A DNA stretch of 5,213 nucleotides from Alphaproteobacteria bacterium (GTDB taxonomy: Bacteria > Pseudomonadota > Alphaproteobacteria > Caulobacterales > Caulobacteraceae), in assembly GCA_018895795.1 (NCBI GenBank), contig JAHINZ010000345.1:1-5213 (forward strand). The letters are read 5' to 3'. This document shows, in pieces, positions 4,201-5,213 of this stretch. The notes below the pieces were generated by a model, which was not told where the DNA came from, did no database searches, and was given only the letters and a program-made list of their open reading frames with translations. Each line of letters starts with the position of its first letter. Within the stretch, counting starts at the first letter, position 1. A program made the position numbers and the translations under genes.

Positions 4201-4234
4201 CAGAACGGTCCTTCCTGGTTGAGCTTGTTGTTCC

Positions 4235-4260
4235 CAGCGCGCCTTTCTCTGCAGCGCGCC
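4235..4260. repeat. 9-bp direct repeat
   Basis: CAGCGCGCC occurs at 4235-4243 and again at 4252-4260, 17 bp from start to start. It lies in the gap between the divergent 69-aa gene and the ParB-like gene. Direct repeats at less than two helical turns can be binding sites for a regulator; no further copies were noticed nearby. Confidence 0.4.
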
Positions 4261-4283
4261 GTCCTCAATCCAAAGGTCGTGGT

Positions 4284-4300
4284 GTCTCGCTTGGCGAGAC
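4284..4300. repeat. Perfect 7-bp inverted repeat with TTG centre
   Basis: GTCTCGC (4284-4290) and GCGAGAC (4294-4300) form a perfect dyad, followed at once by CTGG-T-CCAG (4300-4308). It stands about 250 bp before the ParB-like start and just before leader copy 2. It is a candidate operator or partition-type site; no binding protein can be assigned. Confidence 0.4.
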
Positions 4301-4336
4301 TGGTCCAGGTCGGCCCCGCGAGCGTGGCGTGTCGCT

Positions 4337-4547
4337 AAGGGGCGGTCGCCCCTCGCGCCCAGGGGATGAAGTCTGCGCTGCGCTCCGACCGGCCGGGGGG
4401 TGTCCCCGACCTTCCCTCGCTGCGCTCAGTGCAGGCCGGGTGATCCCCCTCCCCCCGGCCGTCCCCCGGTTGCTACCCCCAGCCTCGCCGGCGGGCAGGG
4501 GTAGATGCGCAAAGCATCGACCCCAACCCCAAGACGGAGTTCAACCG
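4337..4547 (+). promoter_or_regulatory. Structured 5' leader, copy 2, upstream of the ParB-like gene
   Basis: This is the homologue of the leader before the DUF3768 gene. It contains TAAGGGG with a 7-bp dyad (4338-4344, 4347-4353), GACCGGCC (4387-4394), GGGGTGTCCCC (4397-4407), GTGCAGGCCGGG (4429-4440), GATCCCCCTCCCC (4442-4454) and the 42-bp block at 4470-4511. That block differs from copy 1 by one inserted A and one substitution. Between the first dyad and GACCGGCC it has about 20 extra bases. GGAG at 4536-4539 is the ribosome binding site. No gene lies in it. Confidence 0.65.
4473..4518 (+). ncRNA. Two tandem hairpins in leader copy 2
   Basis: Hairpin A pairs CTACCCC (4473-4479) with GGGGTAG (4498-4504) and GCCT (4482-4485) with GGGC (4493-4496), loop CGCCGGC. 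The last base of GGGGTAG is shared with hairpin B, so either the 5-bp or the 7-bp outer stem forms. Hairpin B is GATGC (4504-4508) and GCATC (4514-4518) with loop GCAAA. The stems are the same as in copy 1, while the loop of B differs at two of five bases. Confidence 0.5.
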
Positions 4548-5213
4548 ATGACCGTTCGTGAAATCCAACTGAGCAAGCTGGTCCTGTCGCCCAACAACAT
4601 GCGCCAAGGCGACGTGGACACCGCCGATCTTGTCGCCGACATCGGGGCCAGCAAGACGGTCCTGCAAAACCTTCGGGTCACCGCCCAGCACGACGACAAG
4701 GGTAAGGCGACGGGCCGGTTCGAGGTTCATGTGGGCGGGCGCCGCCTTCGGGCGCTGAACGTCCTGGCCGAGCGCAAGGAGATCGCTCGCGCCTTTCCGG
4801 TGCCGTGCGTGGTCTGTCCCGACGAGGCCACGGCGCTGGAGGAGAGCATCGCGGAGAACAGCGTGCGGCTGGCCCCTCACCCCGCCGACCAGTTCGCCGC
4901 CTTCCATGCCCTCAGCCTGACGGGCAAGACGGTGTCGGAGATCGCCGAGCGCTTCTCGGTCGCCCCGCGCATCGTCGAGCGGCGGCTGAAGCTGGCCACG
5001 GTGTCGCCGCGCCTGATGGAGCTTTTCCGGGCCAATGAAGTGACGTTGGACCACATGGCGGCCTTCACCCTGACCGATGACCATGGCGAGCAGGAAGCGG
5101 CCTATTTCGACGTCCCCGAACACGACCGGCAGGCCTACCGGGTCAAGCAACGTCTGGTCGGCGGCCGGGTCAACAGCCAGACCAACGCGACGGCCAAGTT
5201 CGTGGGGCTGGAC
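4548..5213 (+). CDS. ParB/RepB/Spo0J-family DNA-binding protein, 3' end cut by the window edge
   Basis: The frame is open from the ATG at 4548 to the edge, 222 residues. The N-terminal ParB domain begins with IQLSKLVLSPNNMRQ (6-20), continues through VLQNLRV (38-44), and carries GGRRLRAL at 63-70, the equivalent of the GERRxRA box with Gly in place of Glu. IAENSVRLAPHPADQFAAF (101-119) corresponds to the 'EN-x-x-R' segment, and VSEIAERFSVAPRIVERRLK (129-148) is the helix-turn-helix. The C-terminal part starts DEVTLDHM-like (NEVTLDHMAAFTLTDDH, 163-179) and ends FVGLD. This layout belongs to large ParB-like proteins, around 600-700 residues, found on alphaproteobacterial plasmids and integrative elements, so much of the gene lies outside. 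Such proteins are thought to act in partition or regulation. GGAG lies 8 nt before the ATG. No ParA is visible here. Confidence 0.88.
   Translation, partial: MTVREIQLSKLVLSPNNMRQGDVDTADLVADIGASKTVLQNLRVTAQHDDKGKATGRFEVHVGGRRLRALNVLAERKEIARAFPVPCVVCPDEATALEESIAENSVRLAPHPADQFAAFHALSLTGKTVSEIAERFSVAPRIVERRLKLATVSPRLMELFRANEVTLDHMAAFTLTDDHGEQEAAYFDVPEHDRQAYRVKQRLVGGRVNSQTNATAKFVGLD

Noticed and set aside
4473..5150. 225-residue minus-strand ORF
   Set aside because: It is antisense to the ParB-like gene, which has clear domain motifs and a ribosome binding site. Its C-terminal part merely reads the conserved leader.

Overview
The window is high-GC DNA with dense, short, overlapping genes. Its families (DUF3606, DUF3768, VbhA/Fic, a large-ParB-like protein, an XRE regulator ending in GGPGLRLK) are typical of plasmids and integrative elements of Alphaproteobacteria, most plausibly Caulobacterales (Caulobacter, Phenylobacterium, Brevundimonas) or sphingomonads. 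Two promoter-like sequences fit the Caulobacter housekeeping -10 pattern (GCTANAWC) at 7 of 8 positions. No rRNA, tRNA, transposase, integrase or CRISPR array is visible. I read it as an accessory or mobile-element segment, but no mobility gene lies inside the window to prove that.

Left third (1-990, minus strand). A small XRE repressor-like gene is followed by a DUF3606 gene, a 43-residue secreted-peptide candidate not obvious from ordinary ORF length cut-offs, and a hypothetical gene that runs off the left edge. The last two overlap (TGATG). Between the XRE gene and the divergent plus-strand genes lie GAACA/TGTTC dyads, including a perfect 8+8 bp inverted repeat at 969-990, which look like operators for the XRE protein.

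Middle (1002-1930, plus strand). A Tat-signal-like helical protein overlaps by 4 bp (GTGA) a HEPN-like protein that contains E-LSLKA and HDL motifs.

Right part (1966-5213, plus strand except one gene). There are three transcription units: a DUF3768 protein; a VbhA-type antitoxin with a Fic toxin (adenylylation toxin-antitoxin, HPFIEGNGRTQR motif); and a ParB-like protein cut by the right edge. The DUF3768 and ParB-like genes are preceded by two homologous, structured 5' leaders (1966-2145 and 4337-4547) that share hairpins and a C-rich tract although the two proteins are unrelated. This duplicated leader is the most unusual thing here and suggests a shared regulatory device in the element. 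Between fic and a convergent 69-residue minus-strand gene is a roughly 200-bp non-coding stretch packed with five inverted repeats.

How the parts fit: maintenance (ParB-like protein, VbhA/Fic), local control (XRE with its dyads, duplicated leaders) and accessory small proteins. Only the family assignments are supported by sequence; joint function is inference.
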